Source: Pseudovibrio sp. M1P-2-3 (GTDB lineage Bacteria; Pseudomonadota; Alphaproteobacteria; Rhizobiales; Stappiaceae). From it: a stretch of 64,000 bases of DNA. The translations under genes and the position numbers were made by a program. Shown here piece after piece: positions 42,489-51,377 of the stretch (positions are counted from its first letter, which is position 1; the number at the start of each line of letters is the position of its first letter). A model generated the notes under the pieces. It saw nothing but the letters and a program-made list of their open reading frames with translations. It had not been told where the DNA came from and did not search any database. The stretch is from NCBI RefSeq assembly GCF_031501865.1, contig NZ_JARRCW010000001.1, positions 1,311,001 through 1,375,000 on the forward strand. The letters run 5' to 3'.

Positions 42489-43118
42489 ATGGTTAGCTGC
42501 ATAATTTTTGATCTGGATGGCACACTCGTGGATAGCGAAGGCCTGTGTAATCAAGCGTTTTTGGACTTGCTTCCAGAGATTAATATACCGGTCTGTGAGC
42601 TTGTTTCACGCTTCAAGGGCCTGAAACTGTCAGTTATTCTAGGTGAGCTCGAATTGATTCTTGGTCGCAAGCTACCTAGATCTTTTGAAGATCAATACAG
42701 AAAACGGGTGGCGGCGCTCTTTCAAACAGAGCTTGTTTCATTTGAAGGCGTACCTGAGGCTCTGTCGAAAATCGAATTGCCGATGTGTGTTGCATCGAGC
42801 GGCCCCCGAGTAAAAATTGAGAATGCACTGAACCACACTGGTCTTTCCCAGTTCTTTAAGGGGAGGGTTTTTAGCTCATATGAAGTCGGAAGCTGGAAGC
42901 CTGATCCGGGACTGTTTTTGCATGTAGCTCAATCCATGGGGGTAAAACCGCAAGACTGCTTGGTTATAGAAGATAGTGAAGTGGGCATTGAAGCTGCAAA
43001 ATCAGCAAAAATGTCTGCTCTTCAGTTTTGTGGTGTCCATTCAGAAAGAGCTGTGCAATCCACATTTGATAGGTTTCAAAACTTGCCGGAAATCATTCAA
43101 AGGTTTGAGCTGGGATGA
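42489..43118 (+). CDS. HAD-superfamily phosphatase
   Basis: A 209-residue HAD hydrolase. Motif I is FDLDGTLVDSE at residues 7-17, motif II CVASSGPRVK, motif III lysine in WKPDPGLFLH, and motif IV VIEDSEVGIEAAKSA. It is close to the beta-phosphoglucomutase/phosphoglycolate phosphatase-like group such as YieH. The ATG at 42489 lies just before motif I. It is probably cotranscribed with the GFA-family gene. Confidence 0.9.
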   Translation: MVSCIIFDLDGTLVDSEGLCNQAFLDLLPEINIPVCELVSRFKGLKLSVILGELELILGRKLPRSFEDQYRKRVAALFQTELVSFEGVPEALSKIELPMCVASSGPRVKIENALNHTGLSQFFKGRVFSSYEVGSWKPDPGLFLHVAQSMGVKPQDCLVIEDSEVGIEAAKSAKMSALQFCGVHSERAVQSTFDRFQNLPEIIQRFELG

Positions 43119-43262
43119 GAAGTTTTGGGATTGGGTTGCAATATAAAACACGATCCCTTGTGCACTGTTAATAAGTAACGCGCTCTTTCACATAACTGAC
43201 AAAAGGTGTCAGGAGCTCTATGATACCCAAAGCTCATTGCATATCAAACGAAGGAGAAAGCA

Positions 43263-43565
43263 ATGACCAATAAGGTGCTCGAGGTTGTAGAGTTCAAGCT
43301 GAACAGCGGTGCAAATCCGGAAGAGTTTTTGCAGCAAGCTTTGGCGGCTGAGGAGTTTATAAAATCACTGGATGGGTGTGAAGGCCGGTATCTGACGGCA
43401 GGTGAAGATGGGCTTTGGGCAGACATCGTGCAATGGCGGGATATGGACGCGGCAAGTCATGCGTCCAAGGTGTTTCCAAAGGCTGAGCAGGTGCAAGGAA
43501 TGATGAAGATGATTGATGGGCAGACGGTCCGTCTGCAACATCTCACGGTTCAAAAGATGGGTTAA
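43263..43565 (+). CDS. ABM-like dimeric alpha-beta barrel protein
   Basis: A 100-residue protein starting MTNKVLEVVEFKLNSGANPEEF, with CEGRYLTAGEDGLWADIVQW and a final VRLQHLTVQ strand, as in the antibiotic biosynthesis monooxygenase-like fold. The exact role is unknown. AAGGAGAAAG precedes the ATG. The stop codon directly abuts the ATG of the WYL regulator, and a DUF1905 gene follows, so the three form one tight operon. Confidence 0.75.
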   Translation: MTNKVLEVVEFKLNSGANPEEFLQQALAAEEFIKSLDGCEGRYLTAGEDGLWADIVQWRDMDAASHASKVFPKAEQVQGMMKMIDGQTVRLQHLTVQKMG

Positions 43566-44252
43566 ATGCGGAAAGTCGACCGACTTTTTGAAATTCTACA
43601 ATTGCTGCGGGGGCAACGCCTGCGCACAGCCGAGTTCATTGCAGGTGAGCTCGGCGTTTCCCTGCGCACTGTTTACCGCGATATTCAAGGGCTGATAGCC
43701 TCCGGTATACCGATAATCGGCGAGCGGGGTGTCGGCTATTTGATTCAAGAGCCCATAGAACTTCGGCCAATGCAATTTACTCCTTTGGAGCTGAAGGCCA
43801 TTCGCTTAGGGATGGACATGGTGCAGGCAACTGGAGATGGGCAAATGGCAGAGGCTGCGCAGGAGGTCTCTGTCAAGATCAGGGATATTATTCGCGATCA
43901 AGGACGCTCTACCTTTGATACCAGCAGCATGCATGTGTATTTCCAGACGCAAGATCAGGCGCGGGATACCTTGGAAATTCTCCGACTTGCGGAGGAGAGA
44001 AAGAAGATTGTTACGCTCAATTATCGCGATGCAAATGACGTGGAAAGCACCCGCTCTGTTCGTCCGCTTGCTCTTGTTTACTGGGGCAAAATCTGGACCC
44101 TGGTCGCCTACTGTGAAAAGCGTTGTGATTTTCGAATGTTCCGTATCGACAGAATAGCTGGAGTTGAAATGAGTGATCGTACTTTCTCCTTAGAAAAAGG
44201 TAAGACCTACAAGGATTATCTGGCTCTCGTGAAGGAGAAAAAAAATGCTTGA
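43566..44252 (+). CDS. YafY-family WYL-domain transcriptional regulator
   Basis: A 228-residue regulator with an N-terminal HTH_11 domain (FEILQLLRGQRLRTAEFIAGELGVSLRTVYRDIQ) and a WYL ligand-binding domain (about residues 135-215) in which the core reads VRPLALVYWGKIWTLVAYC. It is translated directly after the ABM-like gene and overlaps the DUF1905 gene by eight bases. It probably controls its own operon. Confidence 0.92.
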   Translation: MRKVDRLFEILQLLRGQRLRTAEFIAGELGVSLRTVYRDIQGLIASGIPIIGERGVGYLIQEPIELRPMQFTPLELKAIRLGMDMVQATGDGQMAEAAQEVSVKIRDIIRDQGRSTFDTSSMHVYFQTQDQARDTLEILRLAEERKKIVTLNYRDANDVESTRSVRPLALVYWGKIWTLVAYCEKRCDFRMFRIDRIAGVEMSDRTFSLEKGKTYKDYLALVKEKKNA

Positions 44253-44556
44253 TGAAAGCTTCTCCTTCAAAGCGTCCATCTGGCTGACGCGCAACTCTCA
44301 AGCGGCTTGGCATTTTATATCTGTGCCGCAGGATTATGCGGATCAAATCAAGTTCATGACGGGCTCTTTGAGCAACGGTTGGGGGTCAGTGCCCGTCATG
44401 GTGACCATTGGCAAAAGCTGTTGGCAGACATCAATTTTTCCCGATAAACGGTCGGGCTCATATATCTTGCCTGTGAAGGCGTCAATTCGCAAAGCTGAGA
44501 AGTTGGGCGAAGGGGATGAAGCCGTCGTCAAGATGAGCCTACAACTCAATGTGTAA
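44245..44556 (+). CDS. DUF1905 domain protein
   Basis: A 103-residue protein with the DUF1905 pattern WLTRNSQAAWHFISVPQDYAD, then GWGSVPVMVTIGKSCWQTSIFP and the final KASIRKAEKLGEGDEAVVKM. The fold is a small beta barrel of unknown function. The ATG at 44245 follows GAAGGAG and overlaps the end of the WYL regulator gene. Confidence 0.9.
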   Translation: MLDESFSFKASIWLTRNSQAAWHFISVPQDYADQIKFMTGSLSNGWGSVPVMVTIGKSCWQTSIFPDKRSGSYILPVKASIRKAEKLGEGDEAVVKMSLQLNV

Positions 44557-44999
44557 ACGGGCTTTTGCCTAAATTTCTTTTTGCATCATTATTTGTTTGG
44601 TTCCTCCTTTATCGTCGTGACCTATAATATTGATCGACTTTAGCTGTGTCCCCGGCTTTAAAGCCTGCAATTTGACCGTTTTTATTCAACGCCAAGAAAA
44701 CTTTGGCATCAGACATATTTAACAAACGCCAACGAAGGCTCGGGAGCTACCTTTCATCTGCCTCTTCTCCAAAAAATATTTGGGTCGCATTTTTGAAGGC
44801 TACTAGGAAATCCATTGAAAATGCAGGTTCAACTTTTTCGAAGGAAATCATGGGGGATCCCAAGTTGGTCACTGAAATCTTAATTGATTTTTAGTTTTAG
44901 GTATATCCACCTAATAAATTGCATTAGTCTACTTCGGCCATGTCGTCTGGCTTGCATACTGCTTGCTGCGCTTTCTTTGCACTGTTGACCTTATCAATG
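44557..44999. other. Gap with possible histidine kinase remnant
   Basis: About 440 bases before azlC. A plus-strand frame open from 44662 to 44796 contains NANEGSGATFHLPL (from 44725), which looks like the very end of a histidine kinase ATPase domain. No other kinase motif remains. A 35-codon minus-strand frame at 44609-44716 is protein-like but has no ribosome site. I call no gene here. Confidence 0.35.
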
Positions 45000-45749
45000 A
45001 AATATCTAAGCCAATCCGCTACTGACATACCCCACAAAACCTCTCGTCATTACTGGATGAAAGGGATGCGCGGTGCCTTTTCGCTGCCGACGTTTATTCT
45101 TGCAATGGCATTTATCGGTTTTGCCAGTTTGGCGCGGGAGAATGATCTTTCTCTGTCACAAACAGCATTGATGACGGGTTTGGTTTGGGCGCTTCCAAGC
45201 ATTGTGGTGCTGACTGAGTCGCTTGCAAGCAATGCCTCTCTTTTCACCACCGCCATTGCTGTTGCGCTGGCCTCTGTTCGCCTCCTCCCAATGACTGTGG
45301 CTTTGATGCCCATTATGCGGGAGAAGGGAAAAACGAAAACGTGGCATGCTTTGCTTCTGTCTCATTTTGTTGCAGTCACCGCATGGGTTTATGCCATGAC
45401 GCATTTGCCCGATATGCCCCGTCATGGACGCGCAGCGTTTTTCGGGGGCTTTGCAGTAACTGTTTCCTCGACGGTATTCTTGGTGACTATTGTCGCCTAT
45501 TGGTCTTTCCCGCAAATACCGTTCATGCTGGCCGGCGGGCTGGTGCTGTTGACGCCAATTTACTTCCTCATGTCCATGTGGAGTGCTTCACGGTTGGGAT
45601 CGGATAAGCTTGCCATGCTTATGGGCTTGGTGCTTGGCCCTGCGTTTCACCTTTACTCAGAGACCTTGGGGCTGCTTCTTACGGGATTAATTGGGGGAAC
45701 TGCAGCCTACGGGATATTTTACTGGCGCAGCAAAAGGGAAACCAAATGA
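45000..45749 (+). CDS. azlC: AzlC-family branched-chain amino acid exporter subunit
   Basis: The large subunit of the AzlCD branched-chain amino acid export system. It has about seven membrane helices, with FILAMAFIGFASLAREN, LPSIVVLTESLASNAS and RLLPMTVALMPIMRE typical of the family. I chose ATG 45000, close to the first helix. An in-frame ATG at 44940 is possible and neither has a clear ribosome site. azlD overlaps its stop by four bases. Confidence 0.9.
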   Translation, partial: KYLSQSATDIPHKTSRHYWMKGMRGAFSLPTFILAMAFIGFASLARENDLSLSQTALMTGLVWALPSIVVLTESLASNASLFTTAIAVALASVRLLPMTVALMPIMREKGKTKTWHALLLSHFVAVTAWVYAMTHLPDMPRHGRAAFFGGFAVTVSSTVFLVTIVAYWSFPQIPFMLAGGLVLLTPIYFLMSMWSASRLGSDKLAMLMGLVLGPAFHLYSETLGLLLTGLIGGTAAYGIFYWRSKRETK

Positions 45750-46096
45750 TAGCGGAGACGTCCCAGCTATGGTGGTGGCCCTACCTTATCATTGTTGTGG
45801 CCGGATGGCTGGCAACGGATGTGTGGCGCTGGCTCGGTGTATTTGCTGCGGGGCGTCTGCACGAAGAATCTCAAGTATTCCTATGGGTGCGTGCGGTGGC
45901 AACTGCCTTGATCGCAGGCATTATTGCCCGTCTTATTCTCTTTCCAACAGGGGTACTTTCGGAAGCGCCCATGCTGGTGCGTATAGTCGCGGCGGCGCTC
46001 GGATTTCTTGCTTTCAATATATCAGGGGGGCGCTTGCTGGTAGGGATCGTTACAGCTGAAACGACACTTCTGGCGGGCTGGTATTTCCTTGGTTGA
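45746..46096 (+). CDS. azlD: AzlD-family branched-chain amino acid exporter subunit
   Basis: A 116-residue membrane protein with four helices, the small partner of AzlC. Its ATG overlaps the azlC TGA as ATGA, showing translational coupling. The sequence around WRWLGVFAAGRLHEES and VRAVATALIAGIIARLI fits the AzlD family in layout, though the match is looser than for AzlC. Confidence 0.85.
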   Translation: MIAETSQLWWWPYLIIVVAGWLATDVWRWLGVFAAGRLHEESQVFLWVRAVATALIAGIIARLILFPTGVLSEAPMLVRIVAAALGFLAFNISGGRLLVGIVTAETTLLAGWYFLG

Positions 46097-46108
46097 TTTT
46101 AGAGTAAG

Positions 46109-46138
46109 GCCATGCTCACCAGACTCGGGGAGCATGGC
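46109..46138. terminator. Hairpin between convergent azlD and HIT genes
   Basis: GCCATGCTC (46109-46117) and GAGCATGGC (46130-46138) form a nine-base stem with a 12-base loop. No T tract follows on either strand, so its strength is uncertain. Confidence 0.55.
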
Positions 46139-46154
46139 TAAACAGAGGCGGTTA

Positions 46155-46586
46155 TCAGCCTTTCAGAGCAATACGAATTTTCTCGGCATGTTCTGCTAGT
46201 ACTGCATTGTCTGCCATCTTGCCTGTGTGTGGGCGCAGCTCAACGCCTTTGTGGCGTGGCATCACATGCACATGGGTATGAAACACCACTTGCCCGCCTG
46301 CCGGCTCGCTAAACTGGGTCAGCGTTGTTCCGTCTGCATCAAAAGCCTTTACCAAGGCAAGTGCCATCTTTTTGGCGGTCTTGATAACAGCGGCAAGGTC
46401 GTCTTCACCAATGTCTAAAATGTTACGGGAAGGGGCTTTGGGTAAAACCAGCAAGTGGCCATCTGCCCTAGGCATAATGTCCATGATGACTACTGTTTTG
46501 TCATCTTCATACACCTTGTGGGATGGCATTTCCTCCCGCAGGATTTTGGCAAAAATATTGTTACTGTCGTAGGCTGGTGTGGACAT
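46155..46586 (-). CDS. HIT family nucleotide-binding protein
   Basis: A 143-residue histidine triad protein of the Hint group, which hydrolyses nucleoside phosphoramidates or related nucleotides. The triad HTHVHVMPRH is near residue 98 and NIFAKILREEMPSHKVYED at the N-terminus is characteristic. It stands alone with its own promoter region of about 260 bases, in which nothing else is seen. Confidence 0.93.
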   Translation of the reverse strand: MSTPAYDSNNIFAKILREEMPSHKVYEDDKTVVIMDIMPRADGHLLVLPKAPSRNILDIGEDDLAAVIKTAKKMALALVKAFDADGTTLTQFSEPAGGQVVFHTHVHVMPRHKGVELRPHTGKMADNAVLAEHAEKIRIALKG

Positions 46587-46847
46587 GGTCCCTCCTCAAT
46601 TTTCCGCCAATCAGGACTCGTAGTACCTGTCAGAATCACGCTATACAATCTACAGCGATCTCAGGGTTCTGGATAAGAGGCCTATGTAGTTTTTGCAAGA
46701 ATGTCCACCGTTTGCAGTTGGATATTGCCAATGAAAAATTGGCTCACATGGATGTCTGATATGCGTACTTCATGTTGTAATATATTTGAAAGTTTACTTT
46801 AACTTGGTGTTTGTTGATTTGTTATATCAATGAGTTATGCGATTTAT

Positions 46848-48089
46848 TTAACTTGAAGTGTCAACTGGAGCGCAGTTCTTGAAAGGGGAGTGCCCTTCAA
46901 GAACTGTCTTGTCCCGCTCCACCATATTGCGCTCTTCGTCCAGATAGTGCTCAACCGCGCTCCGCAGTCCGGGGTGTTCTATCCAGTGGGCCGAATAGGT
47001 GGTGGACGGCAGGTATCCACGCGCCAGTTTATGCGCACCTTGCGCGCCCGCTTCAACGCGCTGCAGCCCTCTGGAAAGGGCGAACTCTATGGCTTGATAA
47101 TAACAAATCTCAAAGTGTAAACAGGGGTGATCTTCGATGCAGCCCCAGTTACGTCCGTAAAGTGTTTTGGATCCGATCATGTTCAAGGCACCGGCAATAT
47201 AACGTCCCTCGCGCTTTGCCATGATGAGCAGGGTTGAGGCTGCCATACGTTCGCTGAGTAGAGAGAAGAACTCTCGGGTTAAGTATGGCGTGCCCCACTT
47301 CCTGTGCCCAGTGTCTATATAAAAGCCATAGAACGCATCCCAGTGGGCCTCTGTAAGCTCGGGGCCCGTTAACCACTCCACTTCAATTCCAGCGCTCAGC
47401 GCCTCTTTTCTTTCTTTTTTGATGGCCTTTCGTTTGCGAGCCGAAAGAGCCTTCAAAAAATCCTCAAAGGATGTGTATTTCGCATTTTGCCAATGGAACT
47501 GTTGGTCGGTACGTTTCAGAAGGCCTAAATCCCCAAGCGCATGCCATTGCGCTTTAGGCAGGAAAGTAAAATGCACCGATGAAGAGCCGGTGTGTTGGCA
47601 CAGGCCCGTCAGCCCGCGAAGCAGAAGAGAGATGGCTTCTTGTTGCTCGATGTTCGGACCGATCAGAAGTCTTGGGCCGGTTACTGGTGTAAAGGGCACA
47701 CTGCACTGAACTTTAGGATAGTAGGAGCCCCCTGCGCTGTAAATGGCCTCTGCCCAAGCGTGGTCGAAAACATACTCCCCCTGACTGTGTAGTTTCAGGT
47801 ATGTGGGAACGGCGGCTAGTAACTGATCGCCGTCCTCAAGCAGCAGGTGATTTGGAATCCAGCCAGTTTCCTCTCCCGTACAGCGGCTATCTTCGAGCGC
47901 ACTGAGAAACTCATAGGAGACAAAGGGGTTAAATTCCGCGGTGTCCTGTGAAGCCTGTCCCCCTTGGAATATGGGGCACGCGGCGTTCTCCAGAATCCAG
48001 CCGGGATTTGCAAGGGCGTTCCATTGCGTCTTGGAGATTTGGCTGAGCGAGCTTACGGTTCTAAGGCTAAGAGATTGGGCGCCTTGCAT
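46848..48089 (-). CDS. FemAB-like/DUF482 GNAT-superfamily acyltransferase
   Basis: A 413-residue protein of the DUF482 (COG3146) family, predicted N-acyltransferases with tandem GNAT folds. Diagnostic parts are FNPFVSYEFLSALEDS near the N-terminus, PFTPVTGPRLL, FLKALSARKRKAIKKERKEA and the C-terminal RVEAGAQGAHKLARGYLP. A role in cell-envelope or peptide modification has been proposed for the family and is unproven. It lies downstream of the GDPD and RidA genes in the same direction with gaps of about 97 bases. Confidence 0.88.
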   Translation of the reverse strand: MQGAQSLSLRTVSSLSQISKTQWNALANPGWILENAACPIFQGGQASQDTAEFNPFVSYEFLSALEDSRCTGEETGWIPNHLLLEDGDQLLAAVPTYLKLHSQGEYVFDHAWAEAIYSAGGSYYPKVQCSVPFTPVTGPRLLIGPNIEQQEAISLLLRGLTGLCQHTGSSSVHFTFLPKAQWHALGDLGLLKRTDQQFHWQNAKYTSFEDFLKALSARKRKAIKKERKEALSAGIEVEWLTGPELTEAHWDAFYGFYIDTGHRKWGTPYLTREFFSLLSERMAASTLLIMAKREGRYIAGALNMIGSKTLYGRNWGCIEDHPCLHFEICYYQAIEFALSRGLQRVEAGAQGAHKLARGYLPSTTYSAHWIEHPGLRSAVEHYLDEERNMVERDKTVLEGHSPFKNCAPVDTSS

Positions 48090-48186
48090 TTTATTCCTGA
48101 CAAATTACCAAATGGCACCGGCTCTGGGGGTCAAAGCCGGTGATCCTTGCACCAAGATTACTGAAAATCCTCGGGAAATAAAGGGA

Positions 48187-48975
48187 TCAAGCCTGTTTTA
48201 GTGATGCACCCGTAGTGTCAGCTATGTCCGGATCAAACCCCTCAAAGACGATTTGGTCTGCGTAAAGAAGGGCAAGCTGTTGCTGCTGTGGTGATTTCAC
48301 CGTCCAGGAGATGATGGGGAGTTGGCGCCAGCGCCTCATATACCGCGCGATAGGAACAGGAAGCCCCTCAAGTCTATAGGAAATGAAATCAGGTTGCGTC
48401 CTGACCATATGCAGCAGGCGCGGCACTGCGAACTGCTGTATTTTATTCATTTCCTTCTTTTGTTCCCTATCCAGATTTCCAGCCAGTGCTCCCCGGAAAA
48501 TTTGTGGCTGCTGGTGTTTAAACAAACGCAGCATATGCGGGTCAAATGACTTGACTGCAATAGGCCCTTTATAGCGAGAAAGCGTCTTTCCCACTTTTGT
48601 CAAATAGCCATCTTGATAGTCACCCCTGAAGAGCGATTTTAATTCAATAACCAGTGGTACTGAGCCATTCACAATCTCAAGAAGCTCATCCAGTGTCCAC
48701 ATGGGATCACTAGATCCGCGCATCTTCAATTTGCGTAGGTCCGCCAGATTGGTTTGCACGACTTCTCCAGCCCCCTCGGTCAGGCGCTCCAAAGCCTCAT
48801 CATGAAAAACAATAGCTTCTTCATCGTTTGTCTGCTGCAGGTCAACTTCAATTGAGAAATTGCGGGAGATGGCTGCTTTGACGGCTTGAGACGTATTCTC
48901 AACACAGCCAGCCTCTTTATTGTGCAATCCACGGTGGGCAATTGGACGGCTGGTTAACCAGGGGAGATCGCGCAT
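48187..48975 (-). CDS. Glycerophosphodiester phosphodiesterase family protein
   Basis: A 262-residue TIM-barrel enzyme that hydrolyses glycerophosphodiesters to glycerol-3-phosphate and an alcohol. The catalytic start IAHRGLHNKEAGCVENTSQA, the metal site IEVDLQQTNDEEAIVFHD and VIELKS are in place. No signal peptide is seen, so it is cytoplasmic. The gene lies between the RidA gene upstream and the DUF482 gene downstream. Confidence 0.93.
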   Translation of the reverse strand: MRDLPWLTSRPIAHRGLHNKEAGCVENTSQAVKAAISRNFSIEVDLQQTNDEEAIVFHDEALERLTEGAGEVVQTNLADLRKLKMRGSSDPMWTLDELLEIVNGSVPLVIELKSLFRGDYQDGYLTKVGKTLSRYKGPIAVKSFDPHMLRLFKHQQPQIFRGALAGNLDREQKKEMNKIQQFAVPRLLHMVRTQPDFISYRLEGLPVPIARYMRRWRQLPIISWTVKSPQQQQLALLYADQIVFEGFDPDIADTTGASLKQA

Positions 48976-49073
48976 TCTGCTTTCCTGAGGTCTTAGGGTC
49001 TATGGCAGGACACATGTTGTGCCTCATCATTATGGACAAGAGGCTAGCACAACATGTGTTTCAAAATTATATA

Positions 49074-49538
49074 CTATTGAACTTCGAAGATTGCTTCGAT
49101 CTCAACAGCGGCTCCAAAGGGCAGGGCTCCTGCACTTACTGCGGAGCGGGCGTGTCTGCCACTTTCCCCCATTGCTTCTACAAGAAAATCAGAGGCTCCG
49201 TTGATCACTTTTGGTTGACTTCCGAAATCGCCCTCAGAGTTCACAAAACCGACAATCTTGATAAGACGGACCACTTTTGAAAGGTCGCCCACGGCGGCTT
49301 TTGCTTGGGCAAGTAAGCCGATAGCACACAGTTTGGCAGCTTCTGCCCCGTCTTCTTCGCTCAAGTCCGAACCGACTTTACCGGTGAAGGCAATCTTGCC
49401 ATCACGCATGGGGAGTTGACCGGAAATGAACAACTGGTTTCCTGTGCGAACGAAAGGAACATAATTGGCCGCGGGCGCTGCGGCCTCTGGCAAAGAAATA
49501 CCCATCTCGCTCAAACGTGTTTCGACTGTGGTCGTCAT
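49074..49538 (-). CDS. RidA/YjgF family protein
   Basis: A 154-residue member of the Rid family, which includes enamine/imine deaminases. The segment FVRTGNQLFISGQLPMRDGK and the C-terminal GESGRHARSAVSAGALPFGAAVEIEAIF are diagnostic, and the R in GRHARSAV marks the arginine of the active site. The length and start MTTTVETRLSEMGI match the longer YjgF subgroup. The ATG at 49538 fits better than an upstream frame. It is the first gene of a leftward set with GDPD and DUF482. Confidence 0.92.
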   Translation of the reverse strand: MTTTVETRLSEMGISLPEAAAPAANYVPFVRTGNQLFISGQLPMRDGKIAFTGKVGSDLSEEDGAEAAKLCAIGLLAQAKAAVGDLSKVVRLIKIVGFVNSEGDFGSQPKVINGASDFLVEAMGESGRHARSAVSAGALPFGAAVEIEAIFEVQ

Positions 49539-49797
49539 CAACTCTGATCCTTCTAACTCTCGATTTTCTTCGCTGCCTCTGGAGCTTTTTAAACAGAGCA
49601 GACCTTTGCAAAAATAATCCGGTAAACGCAAGCCCTATGGGAAGCAAGGGAAATTCCCTCAATGTATATTCGGAAAATTTACCAGTATATACCTTCCGGC
49701 ATAAAGGGGTTTGCACTTGGTTTGCTATTTGGGCAGTCTGGTTCGGTAATACTGGTTGTAAAAGAAGATAAAAAAACCAGAAGTCCTTGGAGTCTTG

Positions 49798-50646
49798 ATG
49801 CCCAATCTCGTTCACCTTTCCCATTCCCTCATATTCATTGCAGGTACCTGTATCGCGGTTCCCTCAGCACCTGCGGCGGAGAGTGTGGAGTTGACCTCCC
49901 ACAGAGCCGTTTATGATATGCAGCTGATTGGAGCCGACGACAGTTCTGGTATTTTGGATGTGAATGGAAGAATGGTCTACGAGTTGACGGGGAATACCTG
50001 CCGTGGCCACTCGGTATCTGTTCGCTTTATGCTGCAAATTGAAGGCGATGGAGGGGAGGCTCAGCTGACGGATTTGCAATCCACTACCTTTGAGGGGGCC
50101 AATGGAGAAGTCTTCCGCTTTGCAAACCGCACTTATATCAATGATGAGCTTGCAGAGGAGATAGAAGGAGCTGCCGCAGAACGGCAAGGGGCTATCAATG
50201 TGAATCTGGAGCAGCCCCGTCAGGAAACACTACAAATTGACGGGGAAACTTTATTTCCGACCGAACATCTTTCTCAAATCATCCATGCGGCGCGGCGGGG
50301 AGAAAGCTTCCTGCTTGCCAGTGTGTTTGATGGCAGCGAGAGCGGGGATACCGTTTTTGATACAACCGCTTTGATTGGTAAAAGCTTTGATATTATTCCA
50401 AGGGACTATGGCTCTTCGGAGCAGGCTATATCGGGAATTGGGTCAACAACGGCGTGGCCGGTTACGGTTTCCTACTTCAAGCAGGAAAATGCCAATCACG
50501 AGAGTGAGCAGACGCCAGATTATCAACTCGAGTTTGTCCTTCACGAAAATGGCGCATCCCATGATTTGGTGCTCAATTATGGGGCTTTTGAGATTTTTGG
50601 ACGCCTTGTCCATTTTGAGCATCTACCGGAAGTACCTTGCAGTTGA
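49798..50646 (+). CDS. Cell envelope integrity protein EipB (DUF1849)
   Basis: A 282-residue periplasmic protein of the DUF1849/EipB family, known in Brucella for cell-envelope integrity. A signal peptide ends near residue 26 (SAPAAES). The mature part begins ELTSHRAVYDMQLIGADDSSG and has a typical beta-spiral pattern and a conserved cysteine pair (NTCRGHS near residue 69 and the final EVPCS). The ATG at 49798 follows GGAG. It is divergent from the RidA gene. Confidence 0.9.
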   Translation: MPNLVHLSHSLIFIAGTCIAVPSAPAAESVELTSHRAVYDMQLIGADDSSGILDVNGRMVYELTGNTCRGHSVSVRFMLQIEGDGGEAQLTDLQSTTFEGANGEVFRFANRTYINDELAEEIEGAAAERQGAINVNLEQPRQETLQIDGETLFPTEHLSQIIHAARRGESFLLASVFDGSESGDTVFDTTALIGKSFDIIPRDYGSSEQAISGIGSTTAWPVTVSYFKQENANHESEQTPDYQLEFVLHENGASHDLVLNYGAFEIFGRLVHFEHLPEVPCS

Positions 50647-50651
50647 GCCGG

Positions 50652-51197
50652 TCAGGCTTGGTTTTCCAGCTGCGCGACAACAAAGTCAGCCCTCTCTTCC
50701 AGCCCGCTCAAAGGAAGCTCAATTATCTCGTAGCCTAGTTGCCTGTAGGTTTTCTCCATAGCCTTTTTTGTGTCTACAGCTTCTTTCCAAGTTTGTTTAC
50801 GTTCGTCATCTTGAGTGTAAATAACCTCCCAGCTGGGAGCTAGGAATACGCGTTTGTTATATGGGAATAGTCTTGCTGCTTGCCAGATATGATCGGGAAC
50901 AGGTAAGCCGCAGATCCTTAGAAAACCGATTGTGTCGGGAATGCCGCGGTCCATTACAACGAACCCTGTCATGGTCAGGGCTTGGTGATAGGAACGCAAT
51001 TCCCAACCAAGCATAAGTTCCGCAAATAAGGAAGGGTTGCTCCACGGTAGAGCATGTCCGTTGATTTTTATCTGATCACGTATGATCGAGCGCCCCGCTT
51101 CCGGCATGCTATAAATGCCCCGTTGCCCTAAAGTTTTAATCAAGCTGGTTTTTCCCGAACCGGGACCTCTGGTGACGACAACCATATGGTCACACAT
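50652..51197 (-). CDS. AAA-family ATPase (AAA_28-like)
   Basis: A 181-residue predicted ATPase. The P loop reads TRGPGSGKTSLI at residues 9-20, and MPEAGRSIIRDQI and FVVMDRGIPDTIGFL are typical of a small kinase-like AAA family found beside various genes. The substrate is unknown. The gene ends five bases from the convergent EipB stop and lies 180 bases downstream of dinB in the same direction. Confidence 0.82.
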   Translation of the reverse strand: MCDHMVVVTRGPGSGKTSLIKTLGQRGIYSMPEAGRSIIRDQIKINGHALPWSNPSLFAELMLGWELRSYHQALTMTGFVVMDRGIPDTIGFLRICGLPVPDHIWQAARLFPYNKRVFLAPSWEVIYTQDDERKQTWKEAVDTKKAMEKTYRQLGYEIIELPLSGLEERADFVVAQLENQA

Positions 51198-51377
51198 ACT
51201 GCCATCCTTTCTATATTATGGACAATTATTGGGGAGTTCTGGGAGGGGCTCAACCCGCGACTCTCAAACAGCTTTTAAAAGAGCATAGGCATAGTTCAAG
51301 CCGTTTGACCGCTGTTCCTTATCTCTTCTTGGAGCGCTTTGAGAATATTGTAATTTCACAGTGGTTGAGCAGTGGGA

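Noticed and set aside
44703-44894. 63-codon plus-strand frame
   Set aside because: Starts with TTG without a site. Another frame of the same stretch carries the kinase-like end, so this one is a shadow.
46109-46138. Strong intrinsic terminator between azlD and the HIT gene
   Set aside because: The stem is good but there is no T tract, so it is kept only with modest confidence.
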